Source: Pteria penguin
Taxonomy: Eukaryota > Mollusca > Bivalvia > Pterioida > Pteriidae
Assembly: GCA_035048485.1 (NCBI GenBank)
Contig: CM068580.1
Coordinates: forward strand, 40,847,585-40,911,584
Reading direction: 5' to 3'
DNA length: 64,000 nt
Shown here: positions 22,720-34,176 of the stretch, piece after piece
Layout: each line of letters begins with the position of its first letter
Numbering within the stretch: the stretch's first letter is position 1
Program-made: the position numbers and the translations under genes
Notes under the pieces: generated by a model
Databases searched by the model: none
The model's input: the letters and a program-made list of their open reading frames with translations, nothing else
What the model was told of the DNA's origin: nothing

Positions 22720-23520
22720 CATCTACATGTACACACTAAACTACCAGAGAAACGTTTTATTTATAACTAGTATGTGAACAAGAGTTGTCAGCAGATAACA
22801 TAGCTTGCTCACGGAGCAGTGTTACAGAGAAGCTCAAGGTCGCTGGCTCAAAACTTTTGGTACAGACGGAAAAGTCTAGCCATAATGAACATAAATGTGA
22901 AATATGAAAGCTCTAAATATGACAAAGTTACAGTCTTTTGAAAGTGGGTCAAACTTCATAGGTCAAGGTCGTAAAGTAAAAAAAAATTGGTATGGACATA
23001 AAGATCTAGCCATAATAAACATGTGTGAAGCATGAAAGACGTATGGTTAGTAGTTGAGTTACGGGAAAGGTTAAAGTTTCTTTGAAAGTAGGTAAAACGT
23101 CAAGGTGTCGAGAGGTAAAAAATAATGATACCAGTGGCAAGATCTTGTTACAAGGAATGAAATATGAAAGCCCTATGTTTAATATTTTAGAAGGTATGAA
23201 CTCTTGACCTTGACTTTTGATCTACTTTCCAAAAACTTTTACCTTGCCCATAACTCCACTATTGGGAGTAGAGGTTTCATATTTCACATTTGGGTTAATT
23301 GTGGCTAGACATTTTTGACCTCGGGACCTTGACCTTAAAGTTTGACCCACTTTTCAAAAACTTAACCTTGAGCTTGAGGTAAGAAAACATTGAAAATATA
23401 TGCTTTTCCTGTGACAATGCCTTGCTGGAGAGCTATGTAGCTTTCTGACAACTCTTGTTCACATAATAGCTAACAAAAGGGTTTCCTTGGTAGTTTAGTG
23501 CATAGATGTTGATGTAGATG
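22720..23520. mobile_element. 0.8-kb fold-back element with AGGTCA-rich arms
   Basis: The left arm carries CACTAAACTACC and TATGTGAACAAGAGTTGTCAG; the right arm carries their complements CTGACAACTCTTGTTCACATA and GGTAGTTTAGTG, so the outer ~80 bp pair. Inside, the left half has AGGTCAAGGTCG on the + strand and the right half has GACCTTGACCTT, so the inner halves are also opposed. No transposase frame. Confidence 0.8.
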
Positions 23521-23589
23521 AGCATAAAATAAACAGAGAAAAGGTAATACAAATGTACTTTGAACTTCAGTAACAAGGAAATGGAATTG

Positions 23590-23690
23590 TTGGTTGACCG
23601 GCATTTTACATCACTTTGAACAATTATTCAGGTACATCATGATATAGAAGCAGGAGGTAACCCACTTTTCAAGGCATAGGCCTGTTAAGA
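23590..23690 (-). mobile_element. Fragment of the second SINE family
   Basis: The + strand reads 'ggcattttacatcactttgaacaattattcag' then 'gaagcaggaggtaaccc', matching the body of the 13984-14152 SINE without its tRNA head. Confidence 0.6.
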
Positions 23691-24109
23691 TCACTACTAT
23701 GAAAAGATGAACATAACATATTCTAATGCATAATGTAGAAATTATGGGATGGACAGGAACATTTGATATCGGTCCACCTTCACATCTGAGCTATGATGAG
23801 TCCACCTCCTACAAGGAACATTTTTATCAAGTAAAGTGTATACACTTATTCCAGTGAAGTATATATAAATTATGGGCTTTTCCTTCTGTTGTGGGACAGA
23901 TAGACCTGTAGATGGATAGAACAGGTCAGAACATAATAACCTTTACTGTTCAAGCTTAAGTATAACTGCAGAATTTTCATTGACTTGAAGTATGGTAAAC
24001 TAGAAGCATTGTCATCTACAGGTAATTGATAATAGAGAATACTCTGCCTCACCTTTAAACATTATTAGGCAAACAGGTCTTAATATGAAAATATACCATG
24101 ACTTTATCA

Positions 24110-24625
24110 GAAATTCACTATCTTGGGAAACATTTGTATGAGATATGATACGATTCAGATGAATGGTTTAAGAGATTATAGAGCTTTGCCAATATTTTAG
24201 GGATTTGTGCAGAGTCACCTTGACATTGCAGAAATGACCTGAGTCACCCCTGTGCAAAAGTCCCTGTCTGAAAAAACAATTGTGTGAAATATGATAAAAT
24301 TCTGATGAATGGTTTGAGATATGAGGTATTTCCATACATATTAGGGATATGTGCCAAGTGACCCTGCAGAAATGACCTCGAGTGACCTTTTGAAATAAAA
24401 ATAAATCCCTGTCTTGAGGAACATGTATGAAATGTGATACAACATTCTGATAAATGGTTAAAGAGACATGAGGCCTTCCCCAATGCATGTATTGTGGGGA
24501 TAGGTACTGTATGACCATGACCTTGAATGATCTTAGTCCTACAGATCCTGTCCCAAAGAACAGTTGTATGAAATATGATAAAATTCTGTTACACAGTTTA
24601 AGAGATATGAGCTCAGGTGGACAGA
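24110..24625. repeat. Tandem array, ~145-bp period
   Basis: GATGAATGG-like anchors at 24159, 24304 and 24449 give 145-bp spacing, with a further diverged unit to about 24600. Units contain 'aaatatgataaaattctgatgaatgg', 'gagatatgag' and diverged TGACCTT/GACCTTG motifs. It ends in 'gagctcaggtggacagaccc'. Confidence 0.75.
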
Positions 24626-25185
24626 CCCAACTATATACTTAACATCTTTAAAACTGTATTTTCTTGAAGCAACATTACAGGAAAGATTGTTTCATGTCAT
24701 GGAAGGGGTGTACAACATTTTCCCCACAGGAACAGAGTTCCAGCACTGGGCTTAGTGTGCAATCACAGCACAGTCGCAAAATCATAATTCTATTGCTTTT
24801 GTCACTTATCCACAAATGTGTATTTATAGTTGTATTGTGTTTTTTCCACCATATATCTTGATGTTTGATTTTATGTGCTGAAATTTTTTCAACTATAGTA
24901 GTATACTGTCCCATGACAGTATCTCAAATAATGCTTAAACAATGGCCATTTAGTTTCTAGTATGGTATATTTATTATCATTCACAATGATTTTCTTTTCA
25001 AAATTTCAATGTGATGTGAATTGCATTGAATATACATGCATTACAAAGTTAATTGTCGTTATAAACATATGCACTCAGTTTCCTCATTGTTATTTGTAAA
25101 ATGTTGTTTCCAAATCACTTCACCTAAAATTTTTAGTTTTCAAGTCAAAAATTGCTGAAAAACAGATTTATACTTAACAAGCTGT
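24626..25185. other. Intergenic stretch without recognised features
   Basis: AT-rich sequence between repeat blocks. The reading frames here have no recognisable domain. Confidence 0.45.
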
Positions 25186-25405
25186 GTTTGTGAAACACAA
25201 ATACCCTGGCAGTAACAAAGTCTAAAAGATATTTTCAGCAGGAAGGTTATTGTCAAGGTTAAAATGTCATTGACCTTGGAGTCATTTGAAAGGGCTTTAT
25301 TAGTTGAGTACGCATGTCAAATATAAAGTCTGTATCCCTCACGGTTCAAAAGTTATGGTCAAGGTGAAAGTTGACAACAGAGAAACAGACAGGATAAAAA
25401 CAATA
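25186..25405. repeat. AGGTCA-type dispersed element fragment
   Basis: Contains 'tgtttgtgaaacacaaat' (a short hairpin), ATTGACCTTGGAGTC, 'ggttcaaaagttatggtcaagg' and a 'gagaaacagacagg' end similar to other AGGTCA-type arrays in the window. Confidence 0.55.
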
Positions 25406-25452
25406 TGCCTCTGGTTGATAGCATAAAAATACACATTGCACATATGTCTCTT

Positions 25453-25617
25453 TTTCCATGCGCGGATACAGAGGGGGGTACCGGGGGTCTGGATCCCCCC
25501 TGGCATCCGAAAATTTTACCAAAAAAAAGGTAATATTTGGGCATTTTTGGGGTTGGACCCCCCTCGCCTAAGAGAAAAATTTACCTCTGACAAAAATTTC
25601 TGGATCCGCGCATGCTT
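25453..25617. mobile_element. 'GCGCGGATCCAGA' terminal-inverted-repeat element, copy 2
   Basis: Left end CATGCGCGGATACAGAGGGG and right end (complement) CATGCGCGGATCCAGAAATT. The interior has 'gggggtctggatcccccc' and a C-rich tract. About 165 bp. The best preserved of three copies in the window. Confidence 0.75.
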
Positions 25618-26255
25618 TCACATAATCATATGACAGTGTGACAGGTTAAATGCATCTGTAATCTTATAGTATTGTTTCCTAATTTTTATTCCTGGGAATC
25701 TTTTATGAACATAAGGAAATGGTGTTATGTAATTCAATGATTTCAACATTTTAAATGTTTAGATCTATCATTTTCTCTCTATGATGTTTGATATTTTCAA
25801 CAGCTTGAAAATTATCTTCTCATGATTCTCAACAGATGCATGTAAGGAAATAGTTACATTATCACGTTTTTGCTACAACAACCATATTTGAAGAAGATTT
25901 TCTGTATTATGTTTTTCTTTATCATTATGAAAGTAATTGTTCATGATGAAACACTTTATTCAGGTTCTAAGTCTGTTATGTTATTTATTCACCACCATGC
26001 ATGAATAAGCTAGGTATATATTTTCAGTTTAAAATGACCAGTAGAGCTTCAGACTCATCAGTGTCTCTGGTTATGAATGGTTCGTTTATGGAGTCATAGA
26101 CCCATATAGGTCTATGCTGCAGTTCTTATATTTAGATAGCAAGATATGGGTTTATTAGCAGTAGTATAGAAATAAATACACAAATAAGTAAGTAAAACAA
26201 TTTTATATATCTCTAACTTCATTTCATATTAAATTTCAAATAAATATAAAAGTGA

Positions 26256-26966
26256 TCAATGGTCACCACTAGCTGTTAGTTTCTCATCTTCTGTTGACTT
26301 CAACACAAGTTTACACACAAAAGTTGTCCATAACGACAGTAGTGCAGAAAAAGTCAGAATAAATCTTAATCCTTTGAACCAAAGAGGATAACCCCAAGAC
26401 ACAATGTCATAGTATCCTGCTCCCGCTAACCCAATCATCACAGTAAACAGTGAGTAAGGGTCAGGAAACAGAAGGCCAACCCAGGCAACAAGTGATGGCG
26501 TAACACTGATTCCAATGTTTGTCCAACTCATTCTCAATGGGGATTCCTCCATTAAAGCAAATCCCCATCGCACACCTCCTAGAAATGATAATATTGATGC
26601 TCCATATGCCATCTGTGCAAAGGCTACGACAGGATAGTATGTTTGGTATACAATGAAGTATACAGGGGCAGCAACAAAAGGAATCAATCCTGATAATCCA
26701 TAGACAAGAGCTGGTACCGGAGAGGATTTGAGCTCTACTAAGCTATCATAAAGAACAAGGGCTGTGGATTTACTACGTATCTGACAATTCTGTTTGTCCT
26801 TAAGAATGTGATGATGCTGTAGTTTTTTGCCTTCTTTTACTTGACATACTGTTTCAAATCTGTTTGGAGCCAAACTAAGCGTATGATATTGGTTGACGTG
26901 TCTGAATGCAAAGTTCTTATAATTGAATGCTTTTATGATGGACAAGTATCGTGGAGTGAGGAACAT
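26256..26966 (-). CDS. TMEM69: Transmembrane protein 69 (DUF3429 family)
   Basis: Single uninterrupted coding exon of 236 aa. The first ~75 residues are basic and hydroxyl-rich and could be a mitochondrial presequence. They are followed by about five hydrophobic segments (residues ~85-107, 110-136, 147-165, 168-190, 202-222). Diagnostic motifs are SGLIPFVAAP, FAQMAYGASILSFLGGVRWG and the 'WFKGLRFILTFSALLS' segment, which from memory match animal TMEM69 and bacterial DUF3429 proteins closely. The molecular function of the family is not established; mitochondrial location is inferred. The ATG at 26966 is the first in frame; an upstream non-coding exon is possible. A minus-strand AATAAA (TTTATT at 26151-26156) lies about 100 bp after the stop and is a plausible polyadenylation signal. 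Confidence 0.88.
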   Translation of the reverse strand: MFLTPRYLSIIKAFNYKNFAFRHVNQYHTLSLAPNRFETVCQVKEGKKLQHHHILKDKQNCQIRSKSTALVLYDSLVELKSSPVPALVYGLSGLIPFVAAPVYFIVYQTYYPVVAFAQMAYGASILSFLGGVRWGFALMEESPLRMSWTNIGISVTPSLVAWVGLLFPDPYSLFTVMIGLAGAGYYDIVSWGYPLWFKGLRFILTFSALLSLWTTFVCKLVLKSTEDEKLTASGDH

Positions 26967-27082
26967 GATGACTGCAATTCTATTGTATCCACTCTGTTAC
27001 AAAACCTACAAAATAAAGAATAATATATTTGCACATATGTGTATACTGGTACTCATGTAACTTGACATACGGTATAAAGATA

Positions 27083-27150
27083 GATAGATAGATAGATTAT
27101 TGTTTTACGTCGCACCGGGAATATTCCACCCATATGGCGACGGTGACATA
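27083..27150. repeat. AGAT microsatellite plus SINE-like fragment
   Basis: A short run of AGAT units is followed by 'attgttttacgtcgcaccggg' and 'cccatatggcgacggtgac', which resembles the 3' body of a tRNA-type SINE. Confidence 0.5.
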
Positions 27151-27179
27151 CGGTATAAAGAAAGTGACTGTCAATGTCA

Positions 27180-27550
27180 CCCTTTCAATGTTTTAACTAC
27201 TTTAAAAAGGGTCATATTTCCTGTAATTTTTTTCTGAATAGCATTTCCCATCAATATGCACATCTTCATATGGTGTTTTTTCTTTCTACCACATTTCATC
27301 AAAATCCTCTAAAGAGTTTAGGAGGAGTTGTGAAGACAAGGTATTTTGCATAGAAAAATCTAAGAAGCTCAAGTCCAAGGGCCATAACTCTTGTAAACTT
27401 TGTTTGGACAGCATTCCCCTTCCAATATGCATATCTTCATATGGTGTTCTTCCTTTGTACTAAGTTTCATCAAAATTCCCCTAGCTGAAGGATTTTTGAG
27501 GAGCTGTGAAGACAAGATGTTGAAGACAGAAAGATGGATGACAGTAATAT
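27180..27550. repeat. Tandem dimer ending in 'gacagaaagatggatgacag'
   Basis: Two diverged units share 'gcatttccc(a)tcaatatgca', 'atcttcatatggtgtt' and 'catttcatcaaaat', spaced about 170 bp. The block ends with a 'gacagaaagatgga' motif also seen near 39000. Confidence 0.65.
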
Positions 27551-27794
27551 AGTAAATATGTCTACAATTTATGTGGGTGTATAAAAAATAAAATAATATG
27601 TATATCTATTTATAAACATATATATATATATATTTGCATAAGGATTCAGAACAGTAATTTCTAATGATACATGTACTTTTAAAACAAGCTAATGCTGAAA
27701 GGTGTATATTTATAGGACTTTTCAAGGTCATGTTAAATGAAGGGTCAAGGGAATTAAATGTTGGTTATGGCTCATGTCAATAAATTTTCAGAAA

Positions 27795-28045
27795 ATTGCT
27801 CCAGGGCACTTTGTCTCGACTCTGAATTTCAGGGGTCTGTGAATGTCTGCTGTGGTACATTGTTATTAGTGCTGAGCTACATTTACAAGTTTCTTTTATG
27901 TTTCATGGCAGGTGTGGCTAGCCAATCAGTAGACACTTACTCCTCCTGTAAAGGGCACCTGGTCTCACCTCTGAATTTCAGGGTTCTGTGAAGTATGCTG
28001 TGCCAGTGGTACATTGTTGTTTGTGCCATAGTCACTCGACTCCAG
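27795..28045 (+). repeat. Dispersed 'GTGTGGCTAGCC' repeat, copies 2a and 2b
   Basis: Two partial copies in tandem of the block at 5372-5510. Both contain TGAATTTCAGGGGTCTGTGA-like sequence and the 'ggtacattgttgtt' end, and the second has GGTGTGGCTAGCCAATCAG. The 77-aa reading frame across it is a by-product of the repeat. Confidence 0.65.
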
Positions 28046-28680
28046 TTGAGTGAAAAAAGGTATTCAGATAAATGTGAGGTCAAGGTCATCAAATAATATA
28101 TAATTAATTTGCTTGATTATTGTATATTTCAGGCATAGCTTATACTTGATTATTATATATTTGAGGCATAGTGTGAAACACTGCATGTTTCAAAGTTCAG
28201 GAAGAAAAACACCACTATAATGATGTAAATATTAAAACAAATGGAAATATCCTATCATCTGCCCTGCAGCTTTCATCTGTTGTATAAAATTGATGTTTAT
28301 TAGACTAAAGTAACATGTTTGCATGTTTTTAATTATTTCCATTTGCTTTGTCCTGTACTGTTATAGGTCTAGATCCAATTTATTTCATATTTTGTGACAT
28401 TGCAGGACAGAAATCGCGGGGTCGGGCAAATAGCAAGATAATGCCAAAGAAATATGCTATCACTGACTCACAAGATGAATATCTTTAAAGTGTCAACTAT
28501 TATTTATTTTAATAATATACATACATGTACATATACCAGTTCGTTTACGAGTAGAAACATAAGTATCAAATGGGCATTCATTCAGTGTAGGTAAAGCGCT
28601 TGAAATGGGAGAACCTATTCTGGTTTGTAAAATTTCCAGATGCATTTTAGGCACGGACCATTTGATATTCAGGGGTTTGG

Positions 28681-28745
28681 GGTTTTTTTTTTCTTTTTTG
28701 TTTTTGTTTTGTTTTTGTTTTTGTTTGTCTTTTTTTTTTGTCAGA
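28681..28745. repeat. T-rich (TTTTTG)n tract
   Basis: Low-complexity T-rich tract with interspersed G. It generates spurious Phe-rich and Lys-rich reading frames on the two strands. Confidence 0.9.
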
Positions 28746-29289
28746 GCCAGATTTTTATTTTCAAGCCGAATATACGCAAAACCCCCATTTTCATGGCCAG
28801 TTTGGACAAGATTTTGTTTCATACGAAATAACCAGAGTGTTCGAGTAATGTGGCTTACAGTAGCTTTGATTGTACAGTGTGACAACCACGAAAGTGTTAC
28901 TGCCGGACAGACAGATGCCTGACATAGCGATCCCTATATTGTTTATACATGTATATAGCAAAGTATAAGAACGCAGGCGACATACAAAATATGCAACAAA
29001 ACTAGGAATACAGACCTTGTGAATACAGACTTTTCCTGGAGAGTTGCACACTAACAGGGCGGTTGGGACTCCATGACGGGCCTTGTCTAAACATTTTCAG
29101 AAGAGACATGGTCCTGAACCTCGTCCCCCTCTGACTGTTAGTCGGAACTCTTACAGATCAAGGGTCTGAGCTCCAACAGTGCCAGTTACGTCATGTTAAT
29201 GTCGCTCTATATATTTTTATATCATAATCTTACTCCTCTATTAGTGTTTATGTATTTTTATGACCTCTCAACCTGAGATGCTCGTTGAT

Positions 29290-29590
29290 CCTTTTTCTCT
29301 ATATGGAGGATTAGTTATGAATTTTTAAACGTGTGCCTTTCAATTGTACTACGTTCGCGATGAATGGGAAGGTGGGCCCGTAAACTGGTTAACCACACCG
29401 ACTGAGTGCTGTTTGTTACTCAATTGACTATCCTAGGTCAGTATCGCATCTGTCGTATAATCAATATATTTATTATGGCATTGCTTGTATTTCATTAGTT
29501 TTACCAACTTTTATTTGACATCTCCTTGGTAACTTCTGCCCCACAGCTAAGTCAGATGTTCTTCCCTTTCCCTTAAATAGGAAGAAAAAC
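29290..29590. repeat. Dispersed repeat shared with 62660-62925
   Basis: A block with 'aactggttaaccacacc', 'gtttgttactcaattgac' and 'gtcagatgttcttcc' matches a diverged block at 62660-62925. No protein family is recognised in any frame. Confidence 0.6.
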
Positions 29591-31420
29591 AGTAATTGAT
29601 TTATAAACTAGAGTATTTAAGGAACACGTGTGGCGCCAGCGAAAGCAAATGCGTTACAGACGAACGGATAGAGAAACAGACCAATTGACAAACGACGGAC
29701 AAAGTGATCCCTACAAAGTGGTACGTTGTTGGATAGTGCCACAAAATATACTTTTATTTATGAAATACTAAAAGAAAAAAAAACAATGAAAATAAGAAGA
29801 TTTTCAAAAGCCAAGAATCATTTTTGCTTATATTACATAAAATGACTTACCTACGTCTTCGTATCTATTCGCAGTGTATCTGACATTATGAGCCACTTAT
29901 ATGATATATCCAGAGGCAGGACCAATGGATAGTCATTAACAAAACTCCGCCTAGAAGGCTATTTAGCATTTTTGTTCTCCAAATAAAACGGTTTTATAAT
30001 AGTTTAATGATTTTGAATATTTTGATCTTGAGGCAGAATTAGACAAAAGGAGTAGGGTATGTTAAAATTTATTATGAGTATTGTGACTGCAGTGAAATGA
30101 TCGTAGATTTTGGATATGAGAGTACTATTTACACACAGTGTATATTAAAACCGAAGTTAACATATTGTAAATTAAATTAAATCTGCATCTGGTATAGAAA
30201 TGTTTTACGACACACGAGCAGGATTTTTTTCTGATATTATAAGCAAATTTATTTTTTACCAATATTCCGAGGAAAAATTTTCTTTTCGGAAAGACCAAGC
30301 CCTCTCCCCTTCAAATTGACCGCGGTGCCTTACTACAGATAAAAATGTGAACTAATTAAACTTTTTCCTGTGTGAATTAAGAACACCAATATATCTCTAT
30401 CAACAGGCGTATGTCCTATCTAAGTACTTAGATGTGTATGTGTGTGTGTAGATCTATGTGTTTCTGCATGTACATTTATGACTGGAGAGGGAAATATACT
30501 GAATTTTAAGGTGCAGTGGTGATCGGTAATTTGTACCACGGTAACACTCATTACCTGTGGACATCATAAATGAGAGCATTAGTGACCTGGAACTGTAAAC
30601 GTCTTCTGTTTGTTTAACCACACTCGTCAATGACGTCACAATCCAAAACACGCACTATTTTACCACTGCACGCGCAAAGTCTGCTCGATCATAATGCATG
30701 CTAAATGCAAAACCACTTTGTGTTAACTGAAGTGTCAAGTGGTTAAGGTCACTAAATTTTGCATCATTCGAGAAGATCTCATCTATGTCTACAAACCTAC
30801 CAAGTTTGACATTGGTGTCATCAATGGTAAGCAAGAAATCAAGGTAAACGCAAAGATAAGATCTCTTAAAGCCTCTTAAACTTTAACACGAAGTAAGAGA
30901 AAGATAGGATACTTTCTACCAAAAGCAGTCTATGCCACAGGTTAGAAAATATCATCAATGGCATTCTATGTAACATGCCAAGTCAACGAGAACTTAATCC
31001 TATATGCACGGATAAACACTCTGTCCTTGTAGCAAGTATATGTACTTTGGTTTATTTGGGTAAGAATATTAAAATATACTCTGAGACAATAGAGACGCTA
31101 GAACCATTGGCTAACCGTTGGCGTGTCATATCGATTCTGTTTTCAAAAATATTTAAGTACGTTAAGGACGCGCAGAGCATTATTTCATTTTTGGGAAAAC
31201 CTCTGTCATACTTGTAGCTCCTCTTTCAAGAATGGAAATGGTTTTAAGACTATAACTTAAGCTTCATTTTCACTTCTATCCATTATTCACACAGCTCATT
31301 GTTTGAAAGCAAAAAGATCAAATGTCATGGTCATAGAGCATCAGTAAAAACAAAAGTAGTCAGAAGACAACAGAGCTCGCCATTGGGGCATGGTCAGAGG
31401 GAAAGCATGTATTTTGAATG
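29591..31420. other. Intergenic stretch without recognised features
   Basis: No convincing exon was found. Short frames such as 30975-31217 have no domain signature. A brief TG run is near 30437. Confidence 0.45.
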
Positions 31421-31429
31421 TTCTTTTAA

Positions 31430-31698
31430 TTCAAGGTCAAGTCCAAGGTAAAGGTCAAAAGTTCAGCAGATGAAAGCTCTGGTCACAATGAATCTACATT
31501 GGAAATCCCTTTCCTAATATTTCAAAAGAAAAATCCCAGGTAAAAGTTTTGGAAAAGTAGGTCAAATTCCAAGGTTAAGGTCATAAGGTCAAACACTATG
31601 GTAGAAAATAAAAAGTTTTGATATGAAGAACCTATGTATAAAGTTTCAAAACACTACCCCTCTTAGTTCAAATGTTGTAGCCAATGATAAAGTTTTTG

Positions 31699-31731
<33 letters not shown>

Positions 31732-32460
31732 AAGTCACAAGTGGATATCCAGAAGATATTCATGTGTGAAATATTAAGGCTCTACCCCTCTTGATTCAAA
31801 AGTTATAGAACACGTTAATGATTTGGAAAGTAGGTCAAACTGCAAAGTCAAGGTCAAAGATTATGATTCCAAATGAAAGGGTCTTCCACAAGGTATCCAT
31901 GTGTGAAGTTTTCAAAGCAAAACCCCTCTTGGTTCAAAAGTTATAGCCAACATTAAAGTTTCTGAAAAGCAGATCAAACTGAAAAGTCAAAGGTCATGGT
32001 CCCAAATGAAAGGGGCTCCAAAAAGGTATCCATGTGTGAAGTTTCAAAGTCCTATCACTTCTGGTTCAAAAGTTATAGCTAAAATTAGTTTTTGAAAAGT
32101 AGGTCAAACTGCAAGGTCAAGGTCAAAATTCATGATTCAAATGAAAGGGTCTTCCACAAGGTATCTATGAGTGAAGTTTCAAAGCCAAAGCCTTCTTGGT
32201 TCAAAAGTTATAGCCAAGTTTAAAGTTTTTGAAAGCTTTGAAAGAATAGGCCTTCAACAAGGTTTCCATCTGTGAAGTTTCAAAGCCTTACCCCTCTTGG
32301 TTCAAGTTCAAGTTATAGCCAAGGTTAAAGATTTTGAGAAGTAGGTCAAACTGCAAGGTCAAGGTCACCGGTCATGATTCCAAATAAAAGCTCCTTCAAC
32401 AATGTATCCATGTGTAAATTTTCAAGGCTCTAACCCTTTTGGTTCAAAAGACATGGCCCA
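31430..32460. repeat. AGGTCA-rich tandem array, ~130-146-bp units
   Basis: 'TAGGTCA'-type anchors lie at 31558, 31704, 31831, 31970, 32100 and 32342, with one unit diverged. Each unit holds TTTTTGAAAAGTAGGTCAAA, 'aaggtcaaggtca', 'tccatgtgtgaagtttcaaag' and 'cctcttggttcaaaagttat'. It lies between TMEM69 and the sirtuin 3' end. Confidence 0.85.
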
Positions 32461-33744
32461 GGAAATGACACAGGGGTTATGACATTAGCTCCCAAGACTT
32501 TTGTCCCGGCCAGCTAAATCAGGGACCAAAGGGATTTTCTGTCAGAGACATTGTCACATGATGCCATTATTTTGTACATGAGTTTTGAGGATTCATGTGG
32601 TGAGACAGAAAATGTGTTTTCACAAAATTTACTAAACCTGCTTGCTGAAAAATACAACAAATGAGTATTATGTTTTATTCTTGTCACCATAAGCAGAATT
32701 TAGCTTTTACAATCGGTGAACACTTGAGATACAATGTAATCACTGGAAAATATTTGTCATAAAGTAAGAAATAAATCATGATGGAAATCTTATACTGTTA
32801 TAAAATATAAATTATACAAATCTCATTATATAATAAATATAGAAATGTGCATTTATGAAGAAACAACAATAAATATATTATCACAGAAGAACTGTTACAG
32901 TGTATATTGGCCAATTCATTCCATTTTGATAAGAATTCCCTCTACATATCCCTTCTACATATCACGATGGGGTACATAAAGGTGACTACTACTAAACTGA
33001 CCATATCTCACCAAGATCAATTGACCACACAAATAGAAAAAAAATCAACTGAATTAATCATTGCACAACATTCATAATACCACTCTTTCCCTATTTCTGT
33101 GGACAAACTAAATAAATAAAGGTAGAAAACTGACCTAAATAAAATGGTCTATATTGTAACAAATTCAGGTATAAATGAGGTATAGTGATTTATCAACATT
33201 GAAAGAGAATGGTGACATTTGATATACAATAAAATCACCTCTTTCCTACACAAATATACTGGTATATCACTAGAAACTCAACTTCATGTACACACAGTTA
33301 AACATAATTTAAATACATGTTAGTCACTCTTAAAACATCTTCATATCACAATAAATATGTATACTTGTTATTACAGAAATAATATCTACTATCACAGTAT
33401 TTTCACAATACTTTATATGTATGTGTAAATTGTTAACGCTCAAAAAGTTCCATGCATATCAAGGATTGATATATAGACATTATATACATGAATTAGATAT
33501 CACAAATAATATAATCCTGAGAATGTGTAGGAAGGCACCTATATCTCCCGTATATTACACTTGTATATAGGTTTTTTAGTCATTTATGTATGGATGACTT
33601 GACAGGAACATTTTCTTTTATTTCACAGTACATGTAAAAGAATACAATACTGTATTATTTGCAATACATGTATTTGATAATGACATGTATATACTGCTTG
33701 TGACTACGACTGTGCTGTTTCGTACTTCTGTGACTGTGAATAAA
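32461..33744. other. AT-rich intergenic stretch
   Basis: No exon-like or repeat-like structure could be supported. Confidence 0.45.
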
Positions 33745-33875
33745 ATTAATTCGCACATACTTACGGCATCACGGCGGGTGTGATCGGTCGGCAGGGGATG
33801 CTTACTCCTCCATGGCACCTGATCCCTACTCTGTTTTAGCAGGGGTCTGTGATTACTTGTGTGATATTTTATATA
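33745..33875 (+). repeat. Dispersed 'GGCATCACGGCGGGTGTG' repeat, copy 3
   Basis: The cleanest copy: GGCATCACGGCGGGTGTGAT, then 'ggatgcttactcctcc', 'ggcacctgatccc' and 'caggggtctgtg'. Shared with 5372-5510 and 27795-28045. Confidence 0.75.
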
Positions 33876-34176
33876 TATGTATTGTCATGATCTTTGGATT
33901 TCGAGTTGTGGAAATCGGAATGGTATCTAAGATTTTTATTTATATCAAAACATACTACACTGATACTCATATTACATCTTAACACATTCAATTTGGTGCA
34001 TGAGGAACAACCCTAATTTTTAAACCAATCAAAATATCTGTTACAAGTAAAATCAATTATGATTAAGATATGAGGTAGTGTCTCTGAGAAGGTTTAGTTT
34101 CTATTATGGATACTATTTTACCAACACTTAGAGCAAACAATGTTCTAAGTACGGATAGACAATACACTTCAATGTT

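Noticed and set aside
24168..24914. Several 60-116-codon minus-strand frames
   Set aside because: Mostly translations of the 145-bp tandem array in alternative frames.
28493..28922. Phe-rich and Lys-rich reading frames on the two strands
   Set aside because: They arise from the T-rich low-complexity tract at 28681-28745 and show no domain.
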